64,000 bases of DNA, from positions 58,111 to 122,110 of the forward strand of contig SBGU01000053.1 in NCBI GenBank assembly GCA_006226495.1, written 5' to 3'. This document shows, in pieces, positions 28,223-37,308 of the stretch. This stretch comes from Alphaproteobacteria bacterium. GTDB lineage: Bacteria > Pseudomonadota > Alphaproteobacteria > Sphingomonadales > Kordiimonadaceae. Position 1 is the first letter of the stretch; each line of letters starts with the position of its first letter. Below the pieces are notes generated by a model, which saw only the letters and a program-made list of their open reading frames with translations, was not told the DNA's origin and did no database searches. The translations under genes were made by a program, and so were the position numbers.

Positions 28223-28249
28223 GCGGGGCAGGGCACAGCCTTGCCCCGC
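28223..28249 (+). terminator. Intra-operon hairpin between thiolase and MDR genes
   Basis: GCGGGGCAGGGC-ACA-GCCTTGCCCCGC: a 12-bp stem with one G-U pair and a 3-nt loop, 8 bp after the thiolase stop. It is followed by ATCCATTTGAG, not a real U-run. It may be an attenuator, or an mRNA processing/stability element lowering expression of the last gene. Confidence 0.45.
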
Positions 28250-28271
28250 ATCCATTTGAGGGAGGGACACC

Positions 28272-29246
28272 ATGAAGGCAGTCATGTGCCACGAGCTCGG
28301 CCTGGCCGACAAACTGCGGGTCGAAGATGTGCCCGAACCGAAAGCCGGCATGGGCGAGGTGCTGATCGATATCAAGGCATCGGGCCTGAATTTCCCCGAT
28401 GTGCTGATCATCCAGGGCAAATATCAGTTCCAGCCGCAACTGCCTTTCATCCCCGGTGGTGAAGGTGCGGGCATCGTGCGTGAACTGGGTGAAGGTGTCA
28501 GCAACGTCAAGGTTGGCGACCGGGTGATCTTCTTCCACCAGACCGGCGCGTTCGCCGAGGTGATCGCGGCCCCTGCTGCGACCCTGGTGCCGATCCCCGA
28601 AGGCATGTCCTTCGAAGTGGCCGCCGGTTTCACCATCACCTACGCCACCAGTTATCATGCCCTGAAGCAGCGCGCGGCCCTGCAGGCCGGCGAAACCGTG
28701 CTGGTGCTGGGCGCCGCCGGCGGTGTTGGCCTTGCGACCGTCGAACTGGCGAAAGCCATGGGCGCCAGGGTGATCGCGGCCGCAAGCTCGGACGAAAAAC
28801 TCGCTGTCTGCAAACAGGCGGGCGCCGACGAGCTGATCAATTATTCGAGCGAAGACCTGAAGGAACGGGTGAAAGCCATCACCGGTGGCAAGGGCGTGGA
28901 TGTGATCTACGACCCCGTGGGCGGCGATTATACCGAAGCCGCACTGCGCACCATGGCGCCGGGCGGGCGCCTCTTGGTCATCGGGTTTGCGGCGGGCGAT
29001 ATCCCGCGTCCGCCCCTGAACCTGTGCCTCCTGAAGCAGTGCGCCATCGTGGGCGTGTTCTGGGGCGCCTGGGCGCGCGCGAACCCCATGGGCCAGATGC
29101 AGAATATGGTCGACATGTTCACCATGTTCGCCGAAGGCCGCATCAAGCCGCTGGTGAACGACATCTTCAGCCTGGATGACGTCGAGGCGGCCTATGCCTG
29201 CCTGACCGAACGCCGCGCCAAGGGCAAGGTTGTGCTGAAACCCTGA
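28272..29246 (+). CDS. NADPH:quinone-oxidoreductase-like MDR enzyme
   Basis: A 324-aa zinc-free medium-chain dehydrogenase/reductase. The N-terminal GroES-like part shows GLNFPDVLIIQGKYQFQPQLPF and PGGEGAGIVRELGEGV. The Rossmann fold has LVLGAAGGVGLATVELAKAMGA. Family members reduce quinones, 2-alkenals or enoyl-CoA/ACP with NADPH. As the last gene of the acyl-CoA operon, an enoyl reductase or alkenal reductase role is as likely as quinone reduction. A strong terminator follows at 29271. Confidence 0.92.
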   Translation: MKAVMCHELGLADKLRVEDVPEPKAGMGEVLIDIKASGLNFPDVLIIQGKYQFQPQLPFIPGGEGAGIVRELGEGVSNVKVGDRVIFFHQTGAFAEVIAAPAATLVPIPEGMSFEVAAGFTITYATSYHALKQRAALQAGETVLVLGAAGGVGLATVELAKAMGARVIAAASSDEKLAVCKQAGADELINYSSEDLKERVKAITGGKGVDVIYDPVGGDYTEAALRTMAPGGRLLVIGFAAGDIPRPPLNLCLLKQCAIVGVFWGAWARANPMGQMQNMVDMFTMFAEGRIKPLVNDIFSLDDVEAAYACLTERRAKGKVVLKP

Positions 29247-29270
29247 CCGGGTAGTGCTGGGGGAACGATC

Positions 29271-29313
29271 GGGGCGTCCGGCAATTGAGCCGGGCGCCCC
29301 TTTCCTGTCTTGT
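29271..29313 (+). terminator. Rho-independent terminator of the acyl-CoA operon
   Basis: GGGGCGTCCGGC-AATTGA-GCCGGGCGCCCC is a 12-bp stem with one G-U pair, immediately followed by the T-rich TTTCCTGTCTTGT. It lies 25 bp after the last gene of the operon and fits a classical intrinsic terminator. Confidence 0.82.
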
Positions 29314-29370
29314 AGGGTCGGCGGCATGCCTCTATGGTGACCGCTGATTGAAGTTTTCAGGTCTTATTGT

Positions 29371-30441
29371 ATGGCTGCTGTTACCGTTATTGTCGCCACC
29401 TACAATCGTCCGCAGCTTCTCAGGCACACAGTTCAATCCATCATCGACCAGACCTTCCGGGACTGGATACTGCTGGTGGTGGGTGATCAGTGTACCCCGG
29501 AAACTGCGGAGATGATGGCAAGCATCGACGACCCGCGCGTTTTCTATGAGAACCTGCCGGTGCGGTGCGGTGAACAGTCAGGCCCGAACAGTGCCGGCTG
29601 GTATACGGCCGCCAGCGACTATGTCGCCTTCGCGAACCATGACGATATCTGGCTGCCCGACCATCTCGAACGTGCAGTGGCGGCGCTGGGGCAGGCTGAT
29701 GCCGAGCTTTATATGGGCGCGACCATCTTCACGGCGGCAGACAAGCGCGACGGCCATCCCGTGTTCCGTGAACAAAGCCCGGCGGACCGGGACCTCAGGC
29801 AGGCCTATTTCAATATCCCGACGCTCTTTGAGCCGATTTCAAGCTGGGTCACGCGCCGCGACCTGATCCAGAAGGTGGGCCTGTTTTTCCCGGCAGGGCA
29901 ACTGCACCGCACCCCGGTCGAGCAATGGGTGCTGCGGGCCTGGCGCGCGGGTGTGCGCTGCCATTTTGACGACACGGTCACCAGCATCTATTGCAACGCT
30001 GAGAAAGATCGCAAGGCTGTGGATGCCGCCGGCTCCATCTATGACAATACGGATGCCGAAGGCGCCTATTGGCTGGCGCAGCTTGCGGTGCTGGGCCTTG
30101 AAGGCCTGCGCGAACAGATTGCGACCGAGCCGTCAAAGCAGCCGGGCACCTGGACATTTTTCGAGCCTCCCTATCGGTCGAACAAACCGGAGGTGGTCGA
30201 AGTCTTCGATGCCTTGCTGACCGACGCCACGGCCGAACTCTATCGCACGCGCGGCTGGGACGGCTATAACGCGGCCTGCACCATCCTCGATCGCACCCGG
30301 GGCGCGAACCTTGCGCGTATGCTCCAGCGCCGCACGGGGGCTGGCCTGCCGCTGCACAAGGACTGGAAAGCCGTGTCCGTCGGCCTGCGGGATACCCTGG
30401 CCAATGACACCCGCTGGCGCCGGATGAACGGCGATGAATGA
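29371..30441 (+). CDS. Family 2-type glycosyltransferase
   Basis: A 356-aa GT-A fold glycosyltransferase. The N-terminus VTVIVATYNRPQLLRHTVQSI is the classic nucleotide-sugar binding start; AFANHDDIWLPDHLERA gives the acidic motif with Asp91-Asp92. The acceptor half ends at about residue 230; the last 120 residues are not recognised. No transmembrane helix, so probably cytosolic or peripheral. It overlaps the NDP-hexose 2,3-dehydratase gene by 8 bp, so the two are tightly coupled; an unusual sugar donor is possible. Donor and acceptor are unknown. Confidence 0.88.
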   Translation: MAAVTVIVATYNRPQLLRHTVQSIIDQTFRDWILLVVGDQCTPETAEMMASIDDPRVFYENLPVRCGEQSGPNSAGWYTAASDYVAFANHDDIWLPDHLERAVAALGQADAELYMGATIFTAADKRDGHPVFREQSPADRDLRQAYFNIPTLFEPISSWVTRRDLIQKVGLFFPAGQLHRTPVEQWVLRAWRAGVRCHFDDTVTSIYCNAEKDRKAVDAAGSIYDNTDAEGAYWLAQLAVLGLEGLREQIATEPSKQPGTWTFFEPPYRSNKPEVVEVFDALLTDATAELYRTRGWDGYNAACTILDRTRGANLARMLQRRTGAGLPLHKDWKAVSVGLRDTLANDTRWRRMNGDE

Positions 30442-31759
30442 ATGGCTTCATCATCGGCGAACCAAATCGAAAATACGATTCGATTCGATTCCCTTCACCG
30501 CCAGTAACGAGTGGCGTTATGAAAGCGGCAGCCTGCGTCATGCCACGGGCGGCTTCTTCTCGATCGAAGGTGTTGCCGCGCATGCGGCGCTGCCCGGTTT
30601 CGACGGCTGGCAGCAGCCTATCATCAACCAGCCTGAAGTCGGCATCCTTGGCTTTGTCGCCACACCGGGCACGCATGGCCATGACTGGCTGGTGCAGGCG
30701 AAGGCCGAGCCCGGCAATGTGGGCGGCGTGCAGTTGGCGCCGACAGTACAGGCCACCTACAGCAATTACATGCGCCGCCACGGGGGTGCGCCGACCCTGT
30801 ATCTGGACCATTTCACCGGGGGCGGGCCGCTTCTGAGCGACAGTCTGCAGTCCGAACAGGGCACGCGCTTCCTGCGCAAGTTCAACCGCAATGCGGTTTG
30901 CGGTCTAAAGGCGCGCCCGGTGACAGCAGGCGACAATTTCGCCTGGTTGGCGACCGCCGAGCTTCGACATGCACTTGTGGCGGACTATGCCATCAACACG
31001 GACGCACGTTCCGTGCTGGTGAGCGCACCCTGGCACCTGCTTGCGGATAATGGCCGTCCGTTCCAGAATGGCGCGGCCATCCATCTGGCAGGCGACCTGC
31101 TGGCAAATTCCTGGCTTGCCCCGGTGCCGGTCGGGTTATTGGACGAGGTGCGCCGGCACCTGTCGGCTGTGCGGCAGCTACTTGACCTGCGGCTGGAGAC
31201 CTGTTCGCTGGACACGTTGTCCGGCTGGCAGTTTGACGACAGGTCCATTCAGTCAGCGGACCCGCGCTATGGCCTTGAGGTCCGGCATTATGCCGTCGAG
31301 GCGCCAGACCGGGAAAGGGCCGCCTGGGACCAGCCGCTGGTGCTGTCGCGCGCGGTGGATACGGTTGTGCTTTTCTGTCGCCCGCGGAACGGGCAGCTTG
31401 AATTCATGCTCAGGCCCAATGTCGAGATCGGCCTGACCGGTGGCGCCGAATTTGGCCCCAGCTACAAACATGAAACCCTGTTGCCGCATCCGACGTGGCT
31501 GGCGGACCTTGTCGCGGCGGGCAACTGGCGGGAACTCCTGTCCGCCGAACAGTCGGACGAAGGCGGGCGCTTCATGCAGTCGCGGTGCCGGTATGTGGTT
31601 GCGGAACTGCCTGCGGACTGGCAGGCACCAGAAGAGGGTTCGGTCGTGGACGACCCGATCTGGGTATCTGCAAGTGCGCTTGCGGCCCTGTGCCGTGCGC
31701 CGGGTATCCTGACCAATGAGGCCCGGTCTGTCATTTCGCTGCTCCTGAGTCTGGCCTGA
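30434..31759 (+). CDS. NDP-hexose 2,3-dehydratase family protein
   Basis: A 441-aa protein of the EvaA/TylX3-type family that removes water from NDP-4-keto-6-deoxyhexoses on the way to 2,6-dideoxysugars of antibiotics. Seen: a repeat unit GGFFSIEGV...WQQPIINQPEVGILGFV, QAKAEPGNVGGVQLAPTVQAT and SNYMRRHGG, then a second, more diverged copy (LEVRHYAVEA...WDQPLVLSRAVDTVVLF), consistent with the known two-fold pseudo-symmetry. ATG 30434 overlaps the glycosyltransferase end by 8 bp. No NDP-glucose synthase, 4,6-dehydratase or other deoxysugar gene is in the window, so its sugar substrate must be made elsewhere. Confidence 0.88.
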   Translation: MNEWLHHRRTKSKIRFDSIPFTASNEWRYESGSLRHATGGFFSIEGVAAHAALPGFDGWQQPIINQPEVGILGFVATPGTHGHDWLVQAKAEPGNVGGVQLAPTVQATYSNYMRRHGGAPTLYLDHFTGGGPLLSDSLQSEQGTRFLRKFNRNAVCGLKARPVTAGDNFAWLATAELRHALVADYAINTDARSVLVSAPWHLLADNGRPFQNGAAIHLAGDLLANSWLAPVPVGLLDEVRRHLSAVRQLLDLRLETCSLDTLSGWQFDDRSIQSADPRYGLEVRHYAVEAPDRERAAWDQPLVLSRAVDTVVLFCRPRNGQLEFMLRPNVEIGLTGGAEFGPSYKHETLLPHPTWLADLVAAGNWRELLSAEQSDEGGRFMQSRCRYVVAELPADWQAPEEGSVVDDPIWVSASALAALCRAPGILTNEARSVISLLLSLA

Positions 31760-31803
31760 AGCGCCACCGGTTCAGGTCTCCGACACGGATTTCGATATTT
31801 CTG

Positions 31804-31811
31804 GACCGGTC
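31804..31811. promoter_or_regulatory. GACCGGTC palindrome upstream of the patatin gene
   Basis: An 8-bp perfect palindrome in the 108-bp gap before the patatin-like gene, 56 bp upstream of its ATG. It resembles the GACC/GGTC half-sites at 19253 and 25576 with the spacer deleted. Short enough to occur by chance. Confidence 0.2.
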
Positions 31812-31867
31812 AGTCTTGAAAATTCCGGCGGGTCGTTTATTTTCATCGGCACACGAGAGGGGAATAT

Positions 31868-32935
31868 ATGCAGGCATTGCGCCTTATCGCCGGAAATACA
31901 GCCCGCAAGCGCATCGAGGAACAGGGTCTTACACCTGATCTGGTGCGTATGGTTGTCGGGGCATCCGGCGGGCCGAAATGGCTGTGCCTCAGGGGGCTGG
32001 ACCAGTTCGTGTTCGGTGAATGGCTCGCGCATGCAAAGGGGCCCATCGACCTCGTTGGTTCGTCCATCGGTGCCTGGCGCATGGCCTGTGCAGCGCATCC
32101 TGATGCCGGGCGCATTTTCCGCGAATTCGAAGAGAATTATTTCCAGTTCCGCAAGGAAGATGGCAGCACACCCGAAGCGGTGAGTTCCTCGTCCTATGCC
32201 ATCCTGGAGAGGGTCCTGAGCCCGGAGGCCTGTGAAGCCATTGTTTCGAACCCGAAACGGAATCTGAATATTGTCGCCGTGCGCTGCCTTGGCGCCACGG
32301 CAAGCCAGTCGCGTTTCTGGGAAGGTGCGGGGCTGCTTGCTGCCGCCGCCGCCAATGCCATGCACCGGCCGCTACTTGGCAATTTTTTCCAGCGTGCCGT
32401 GTTCCACAGCGGGCCTTCGGTGGCGCAAAGCGACGCCTGGGCCGACTTTGGCCGCATCGATGTGCCGTTGCAGGCCGGTGCCCTGCATGATGCATTGATG
32501 GCGTCCGGCTCGATCCCCTTTGTCATCAAGGCCGTGAAGGACATCATGGGGGCGCCTGAGGGAATCTACCGCGACGGCGGCGTGATCGATTATCATTTTG
32601 AAGTGCCGTGGGCGCTTGATGAAGGCATCGTGCTGTATCCGCATTTTTACGGCCACCTGGTGCCGGGCTGGTTCGACAAGCCGCTGCAGAAACGGCGCGC
32701 ACGCGGGGCGATCCTGGATCAGCAACTGATCCTGACGCCGTCGGACGAGTTTGTCGCCAGCCTGCCATATGGCAAGATTCCGGACCGCAAGAATTTCACC
32801 GATCTGGAAGACCACGAACGCTGGCCATACTGGCGCCATGTGGTGGACGCCAGCTACCGGCTGGGTGACGAATTTCAGGCACTTCTTGAAAATCCGGACA
32901 AGCTGTTGTCGAGGCTTGAACCGGCGCCGGAATAA
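31868..32935 (+). CDS. Patatin-like phospholipase/esterase
   Basis: A 355-aa patatin-fold hydrolase with a Ser-Asp dyad. The oxyanion loop is GASGGPKWL (about 33-41), the nucleophile Ser66 sits in GSSIGAW (GxSxG), and the Asp236 in RDGGVIDYH (DGG). Such proteins release fatty acids from phospholipids or other esters. It has no signal peptide, so it is probably cytosolic or membrane-associated. The FadD-like ligase begins 50 bp downstream, so released acids could be activated directly; this is inferred from adjacency. Confidence 0.92.
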   Translation: MQALRLIAGNTARKRIEEQGLTPDLVRMVVGASGGPKWLCLRGLDQFVFGEWLAHAKGPIDLVGSSIGAWRMACAAHPDAGRIFREFEENYFQFRKEDGSTPEAVSSSSYAILERVLSPEACEAIVSNPKRNLNIVAVRCLGATASQSRFWEGAGLLAAAAANAMHRPLLGNFFQRAVFHSGPSVAQSDAWADFGRIDVPLQAGALHDALMASGSIPFVIKAVKDIMGAPEGIYRDGGVIDYHFEVPWALDEGIVLYPHFYGHLVPGWFDKPLQKRRARGAILDQQLILTPSDEFVASLPYGKIPDRKNFTDLEDHERWPYWRHVVDASYRLGDEFQALLENPDKLLSRLEPAPE

Positions 32936-32985
32936 TGAACTAATAAGGCTTCTTGGGAAGGGAAAGTTGTATGGAGGATCACTTC

Positions 32986-34677
32986 ATGTCTGAAGTGGAA
33001 TTTGGCCCCGCCGACATGCTGGCAAGCCATCTGGGAGAAATGGTGGACAAATGCGTGGCTGAAAATGGCGCGCGCCCGTCCTTCAGTTGCATCCTGCCCA
33101 CGGGTCATCACGAAACCATGACCTATGCCGAACTGGGCCGCCGGTCCGACGCCGTAGCGGCCTATCTGCGCGAAGACCTGGGCCTGAAGCCCGGCGATGT
33201 GGTGGCCATCCAGTCGCCCAATACACTGGCTTATCCGGTGCTGGCCTTCGGTATCCTGAAGGCCGGGCTGATCGTGACCAACGTCAACCCGCTCTATACC
33301 GCCGACGAAACCAACCACCAGCTCAAAGACAGCGGTGCCAAGGTCTGGTTCGTCATCGATGTGTTCGGTGACCGTATCCGCCAGTCAACGGAAGGGACAG
33401 CGGTCCAGCGCGTCTACAAGCTTTCGCTGGTTGACGGTTTCAAAGGCCTGAAGCGCCCGCTGCTGGCGTTTGCGCTCAAATATATCAAGAAAGCGGTGCC
33501 GCCTTTCAATGGCGAAGCGGCCGGCACGCTGGCGGGTGTGATTTCTGCGGGTGAAAAACATCTGGCGCGCGGGGTGAAAACCAGCACCTACTGGTCTGGT
33601 GGCCATCTCGACGACGTGGCGATCTACCAATACACGGGCGGGACCACCGGGCGCAGCAAGGGTGCCGAACTGACCCACCGCAACATCGTTGCCAATATTT
33701 CGCAGTCCAACAAACGTGGCGACGCGGTCGAGCAGAAGGACGGCGATGCCATGCTGCTGATCCTGCCGCTGTATCATGTCTATGCCCTGGCGGTCGGTGC
33801 CCTGAACAGCATGTACAAGGGCGGTCATGTGGTGCTTGTGCCAGTGCCCAGGCCACTGTCGAACCTGAAAGTGGTGTTTGAAACCTTCAACATCACCATC
33901 ATGCCGGGGGTGAACACCCTGTACCTTGGCCTGATGCAGGAACCCTGGTTCGTGAAGAACCCGCCGAAGAACCTGCGGCTGTGTTTCTCTGGCGCTGCAC
34001 CGTTGCAGCCGGCGACCGCAGAACGCTGGGAGAAACTGACCGGTGCCGCCATCTATGAAGGGTATGGCCTGACCGAAGGAACCTGCGTGATCTCGACCAT
34101 GCCGCTTGACCAGCCGCCGAAACGCGGCACTTGCGGCAAGCCGATCCCGGGCACCGAGGTGCGCATCGTCGGCGAAAACGGCACGGACATGCCGCGCGGC
34201 AAACCCGGTGAACTGTGGCTGAAGGGGCCACAGATCATGAAGGGCTATCTGCATAACCCCGAAGCAACCAGGGCGACCATCGAGGATGGCTGGCTGAAAA
34301 CCGGCGATGTCGCCATTTTTGACGAAGAAGGCTATCTGTCGATTGTCGACCGCATCAAGGACATGGTCATCGTGTCCGGCTTCAACGTCTACCCGACCGA
34401 CATTGAAAGTGTGCTGACCTGTAACGAAAAGGTGGCGGAAGCCGCCGTTGTGGGCGCGCCGGACGATGACACGGGCGAAAGGGTCGTGGCCTATGTGGTG
34501 CCGAAGGACCCGGACCTGACTGAACGTGAACTGGTGCTTTATTGCAAGGAGCACCTGACCGGATACAAGGTCCCGAAAACTGTTGTGCTGGTGAAGGAAC
34601 TGCCGAAATCGCCGGTGGGCAAGGTGTTGCGCCGCGAACTGCGCGACATGGCCAAAGGCTCTGTCAAGCCGGTCTGA
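32986..34677 (+). CDS. Long-chain fatty acid-CoA ligase, FadD-like
   Basis: A 563-aa ANL ligase. YTGGTTGRSKGAELTHRN (phosphate loop, near residue 215), GYGLTEGTC, TGDVAIFDEEGYLSIVDRIKDM and the Lys in SPVGKVLRREL are present. VNPLYTADETNHQLKDSGAK is typical of true FadD enzymes. It converts fatty acids to acyl-CoA at the inner membrane face. Start: ATG 32986 has an ideal GGAGGA seven bases upstream; ATG 32971 is also in frame. It follows the patatin-like gene and precedes an SDR by 11 bp. Confidence 0.93.
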   Translation: MSEVEFGPADMLASHLGEMVDKCVAENGARPSFSCILPTGHHETMTYAELGRRSDAVAAYLREDLGLKPGDVVAIQSPNTLAYPVLAFGILKAGLIVTNVNPLYTADETNHQLKDSGAKVWFVIDVFGDRIRQSTEGTAVQRVYKLSLVDGFKGLKRPLLAFALKYIKKAVPPFNGEAAGTLAGVISAGEKHLARGVKTSTYWSGGHLDDVAIYQYTGGTTGRSKGAELTHRNIVANISQSNKRGDAVEQKDGDAMLLILPLYHVYALAVGALNSMYKGGHVVLVPVPRPLSNLKVVFETFNITIMPGVNTLYLGLMQEPWFVKNPPKNLRLCFSGAAPLQPATAERWEKLTGAAIYEGYGLTEGTCVISTMPLDQPPKRGTCGKPIPGTEVRIVGENGTDMPRGKPGELWLKGPQIMKGYLHNPEATRATIEDGWLKTGDVAIFDEEGYLSIVDRIKDMVIVSGFNVYPTDIESVLTCNEKVAEAAVVGAPDDDTGERVVAYVVPKDPDLTERELVLYCKEHLTGYKVPKTVVLVKELPKSPVGKVLRRELRDMAKGSVKPV

Positions 34678-34688
34678 GGAGTATAGGC

Positions 34689-35447
34689 ATGGATCTGGGA
34701 TTGAAGGGCAAACGGGTTATCGTCACGGGTGGCACCCGCGGCATCGGTGCTGCCATTGTTTCGGCTTTCCTGGCCGAAGGGGCCCGTGTTGCCTTCTGTG
34801 CCCGCTCCGCCAGTGAAGTTGCGGCCAGCCAGGCTGCGCACAAGGCCGCAGGGCATGACACAATTGCCGCTGCGGTCGATGTGTCGGACGCGGCGGCCTA
34901 TACGGGCTGGCTTTCGGAATGTCTCGAAGCACTTGGTGGTGCCGACATCTTTGTGCCCAACGTGTCGGGCGGGGCGGGGCCGGGCGAAGCTGGCTGGAAG
35001 TCGGTCTTCGAGGTCGACATGATGGCCATGGTGCGCGGTGCCGACCTTATATTGCCCCATATGGCCAAGGCCGGCGGCGGTGCGATTGTCGCCATTTCAA
35101 GCATTGCAGCCCTTGAAGCGCTTGGGGGTGCCGGCCCCTATGGTGCCATGAAAGCGGCCCTGACGTCCTATGCCAGCCAGCTTGGTGCCGATGCGGCCCG
35201 GTATGGTGTTCGGGTCAATACCGTGTCACCGGGGCCGATCCATGTCGAGGACGGTTATTGGGGCATGGTCAGGCGCGAGCGACCGGAGCTATACAAGGGC
35301 GCCGTGGCACGCCAGCCCTTTGGCCGGCTGGGCACGACCGAAGAGGTTGCGGCCTGTGTCGTTTTCCTGGCAAGCCCGGCAGCGTCCTGGGTTACCCGCG
35401 CCAATCTGGTCGTCGATGGCGGGTTCAGCCAGCGGGTCCAGTTCTGA
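34689..35447 (+). CDS. Short-chain dehydrogenase/reductase
   Basis: A 252-aa classical SDR. TGGTRGIG (cofactor), CARSASE after strand 2 (Arg, favouring NADP), VAISSIAALEAL (Ser) and GPYGAMKAALTSYA (YxxxK). The usual NNAG is replaced by PNVSGG. The C-terminus LASPAASWVTRANLVVDGGFSQRVQF is FabG-like. ATG 34689 is preceded by GAGGAG, 11 bp after the fadD-like gene; an open frame reaching further upstream lies wholly inside that gene. Substrate unknown, probably a lipid-derived oxo/hydroxy acid. Confidence 0.9.
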   Translation: MDLGLKGKRVIVTGGTRGIGAAIVSAFLAEGARVAFCARSASEVAASQAAHKAAGHDTIAAAVDVSDAAAYTGWLSECLEALGGADIFVPNVSGGAGPGEAGWKSVFEVDMMAMVRGADLILPHMAKAGGGAIVAISSIAALEALGGAGPYGAMKAALTSYASQLGADAARYGVRVNTVSPGPIHVEDGYWGMVRRERPELYKGAVARQPFGRLGTTEEVAACVVFLASPAASWVTRANLVVDGGFSQRVQF

Positions 35448-35549
35448 ATACAGGGTCAATTTCCCTTTAACCCATCATTAGCTGTTTATTGCCTATTGTT
35501 TGGCGAGGCAGTACGCTTGGGTTGCATGAGGGAAAGTTGAACAACATCT

Positions 35550-37280
35550 ATGACGCCTGTTGTCAAATCCATCCCGTGGGTGATGGCTGGGTCTTCGGCC
35601 ATTGGCACGATACTGGGCTTTGCTGTTTCTGACAGCGAACATCTGAGTTATTTGCCGGTCCTTACGGCGGCCCTTGTCGGCGGGTTGTTCGGCGTCCTGT
35701 TGCAGATGGTATGCGAATACCGGCTGCTCAGGCCGCAGAATGTTTTCCTTGAAGCTTTGGCCCGCTTCGCGCGGGGCGATTTTTCCGGCGAAACCTCCTA
35801 CCACGATGCTTTGCATGGCCGAACCGACCTTGAAGAAGCGCTGATGCTGGTGAAATCATCGGCTGAGAAGTCGCGGTCGCGGCTGATCGAGCTGTCGGAA
35901 GTCGAACACAATCTCCAGCAGGTGGTGCAGGACAAACGCCGCAACGAAGCGGTGCTGAAGGAACAGCGCGAGGCCTTTGCCAAACTGGCCAACGAGCTTT
36001 CCAAGGCGCGGGACGCAGCAGAATCGGCCAACATTGCCAAATCAGAATTCCTGGCCACCATGAGCCACGAGATCAGGACGCCGCTGAATGGCGTGATCGG
36101 CATGATCGATCTGTTGATGGAAACCGAGCTCGACGACAACCAGCGCTACTTCGGCACCACGTTGCAGCAATCAGCCCAGACCCTGCTGACGGTCATCAAC
36201 GATATTCTGGATATCTCCAAGCTTGAGGCCGGCAAGGTGGAACTTGAACACCAGGCGACCCGGCTGGAGAAGGTTATTTCCGACACGGTTCAGTTCCTCG
36301 AGCCAAAGGCCAAGGAAAAGGGGCTGGATGTTTTCTGGCGCTGCGAGAGCAAGCTGCCGGACGTCATCATTTCCGATGCCACGCGCCTGAGGCAAATTCT
36401 GTTCAACCTTGTTGGCAATGCGATCAAATTCACCGAAACCGGTGGTGTTACCATCCTGGCCGAGCTTGCGGGGCGCACAGGCGACGACCTTAAGGTCAAG
36501 GTGTCGGTTACCGACACCGGCATCGGCATCACCCAGGATGCCCAGCGCAAGCTATTCCAGAAATTCACCCAGGCCGACGCTTCGACCACACGCCGCTTTG
36601 GCGGTACCGGCCTTGGCCTTGCCATCTGCAAGCAGCTTTGCATGCTGCTGGGCGGCGAAATCGGGGTCGTGAGCGAAGAAGGCGAGGGCGCGACCTTCTG
36701 GTTTACCTTCCATTGCCGCGAGGGGTCTGCCGACGACCTGGTTGACGACCGTGGTTTCGACAATGATTTTGCCATCCAGTCCGCCCATGCCGCACGGTCG
36801 CTCAGGATACTGGTCGCGGACGACAACCTGATCAACCAGCGCATCATTGAAAACATGCTTGGCAAGCTGGGACACGAGTTGACAGCCGTGGAGAATGGTG
36901 CGCTGGCCTGTGGCCTTGCGGAAGAACAGGATTTCGACCTCATCCTCATGGATATCCAGATGCCGGTCCTTGGTGGTATCGACGCCACAAAATGGATCAG
37001 GGCGATGGACGGCAAAAAGGCAGAAGTGCCGATCATTGGCTGTACGGCCGATGCTTTCCCGGAACAGATTGAACGTTTCCGCCAGGCCGGCATGCAGGAT
37101 GTGGTGACCAAACCGATCAATCGCCGCCAACTCCTGACTGTTATCAATCAGGTGATGGGCGAGGAGATCCACCAGATCGTGCAGGAAAACAGGTCTGGCC
37201 CGTCAAAGGATGGCGGCAGTGCTGGGGACAAGGCTGCGGCCAAGGACCCGCTGGCGTCCCTTCTGGAGGAACTGGGCTGA
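35550..37280 (+). CDS. Hybrid sensor histidine kinase/response regulator
   Basis: A 576-aa membrane kinase. Two N-terminal transmembrane helices (about 8-26 and 35-57) enclose almost no periplasmic loop, so the signal may be intramembrane or cytosolic. A coiled coil (about 90-165) leads to HisKA with phospho-acceptor His173 ([11 protein letters not shown]), HATPase_c with [17 protein letters not shown] and GGTGLGLAI boxes, and a receiver domain with phospho-acceptor Asp468 (LILMDIQMP). There is no Hpt domain or adjacent output regulator, so it must pass phosphate to an unlinked partner. The Gly/Lys/Ala-rich tail is probably a linker. The Shine-Dalgarno is weak. Confidence 0.94.
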   Translation: MTPVVKSIPWVMAGSSAIGTILGFAVSDSEHLSYLPVLTAALVGGLFGVLLQMVCEYRLLRPQNVFLEALARFARGDFSGETSYHDALHGRTDLEEALMLVKSSAEKSRSRLIELSEVEHNLQQVVQDKRRNEAVLKEQREAFAKLANELSKARDAAESANIAKSEFLATMSHEIRTPLNGVIGMIDLLMETELDDNQRYFGTTLQQSAQTLLTVINDILDISKLEAGKVELEHQATRLEKVISDTVQFLEPKAKEKGLDVFWRCESKLPDVIISDATRLRQILFNLVGNAIKFTETGGVTILAELAGRTGDDLKVKVSVTDTGIGITQDAQRKLFQKFTQADASTTRRFGGTGLGLAICKQLCMLLGGEIGVVSEEGEGATFWFTFHCREGSADDLVDDRGFDNDFAIQSAHAARSLRILVADDNLINQRIIENMLGKLGHELTAVENGALACGLAEEQDFDLILMDIQMPVLGGIDATKWIRAMDGKKAEVPIIGCTADAFPEQIERFRQAGMQDVVTKPINRRQLLTVINQVMGEEIHQIVQENRSGPSKDGGSAGDKAAAKDPLASLLEELG

Positions 37281-37308
37281 CGGCAGCCGCCATCAGCCCC
37301 GCGTTTCA

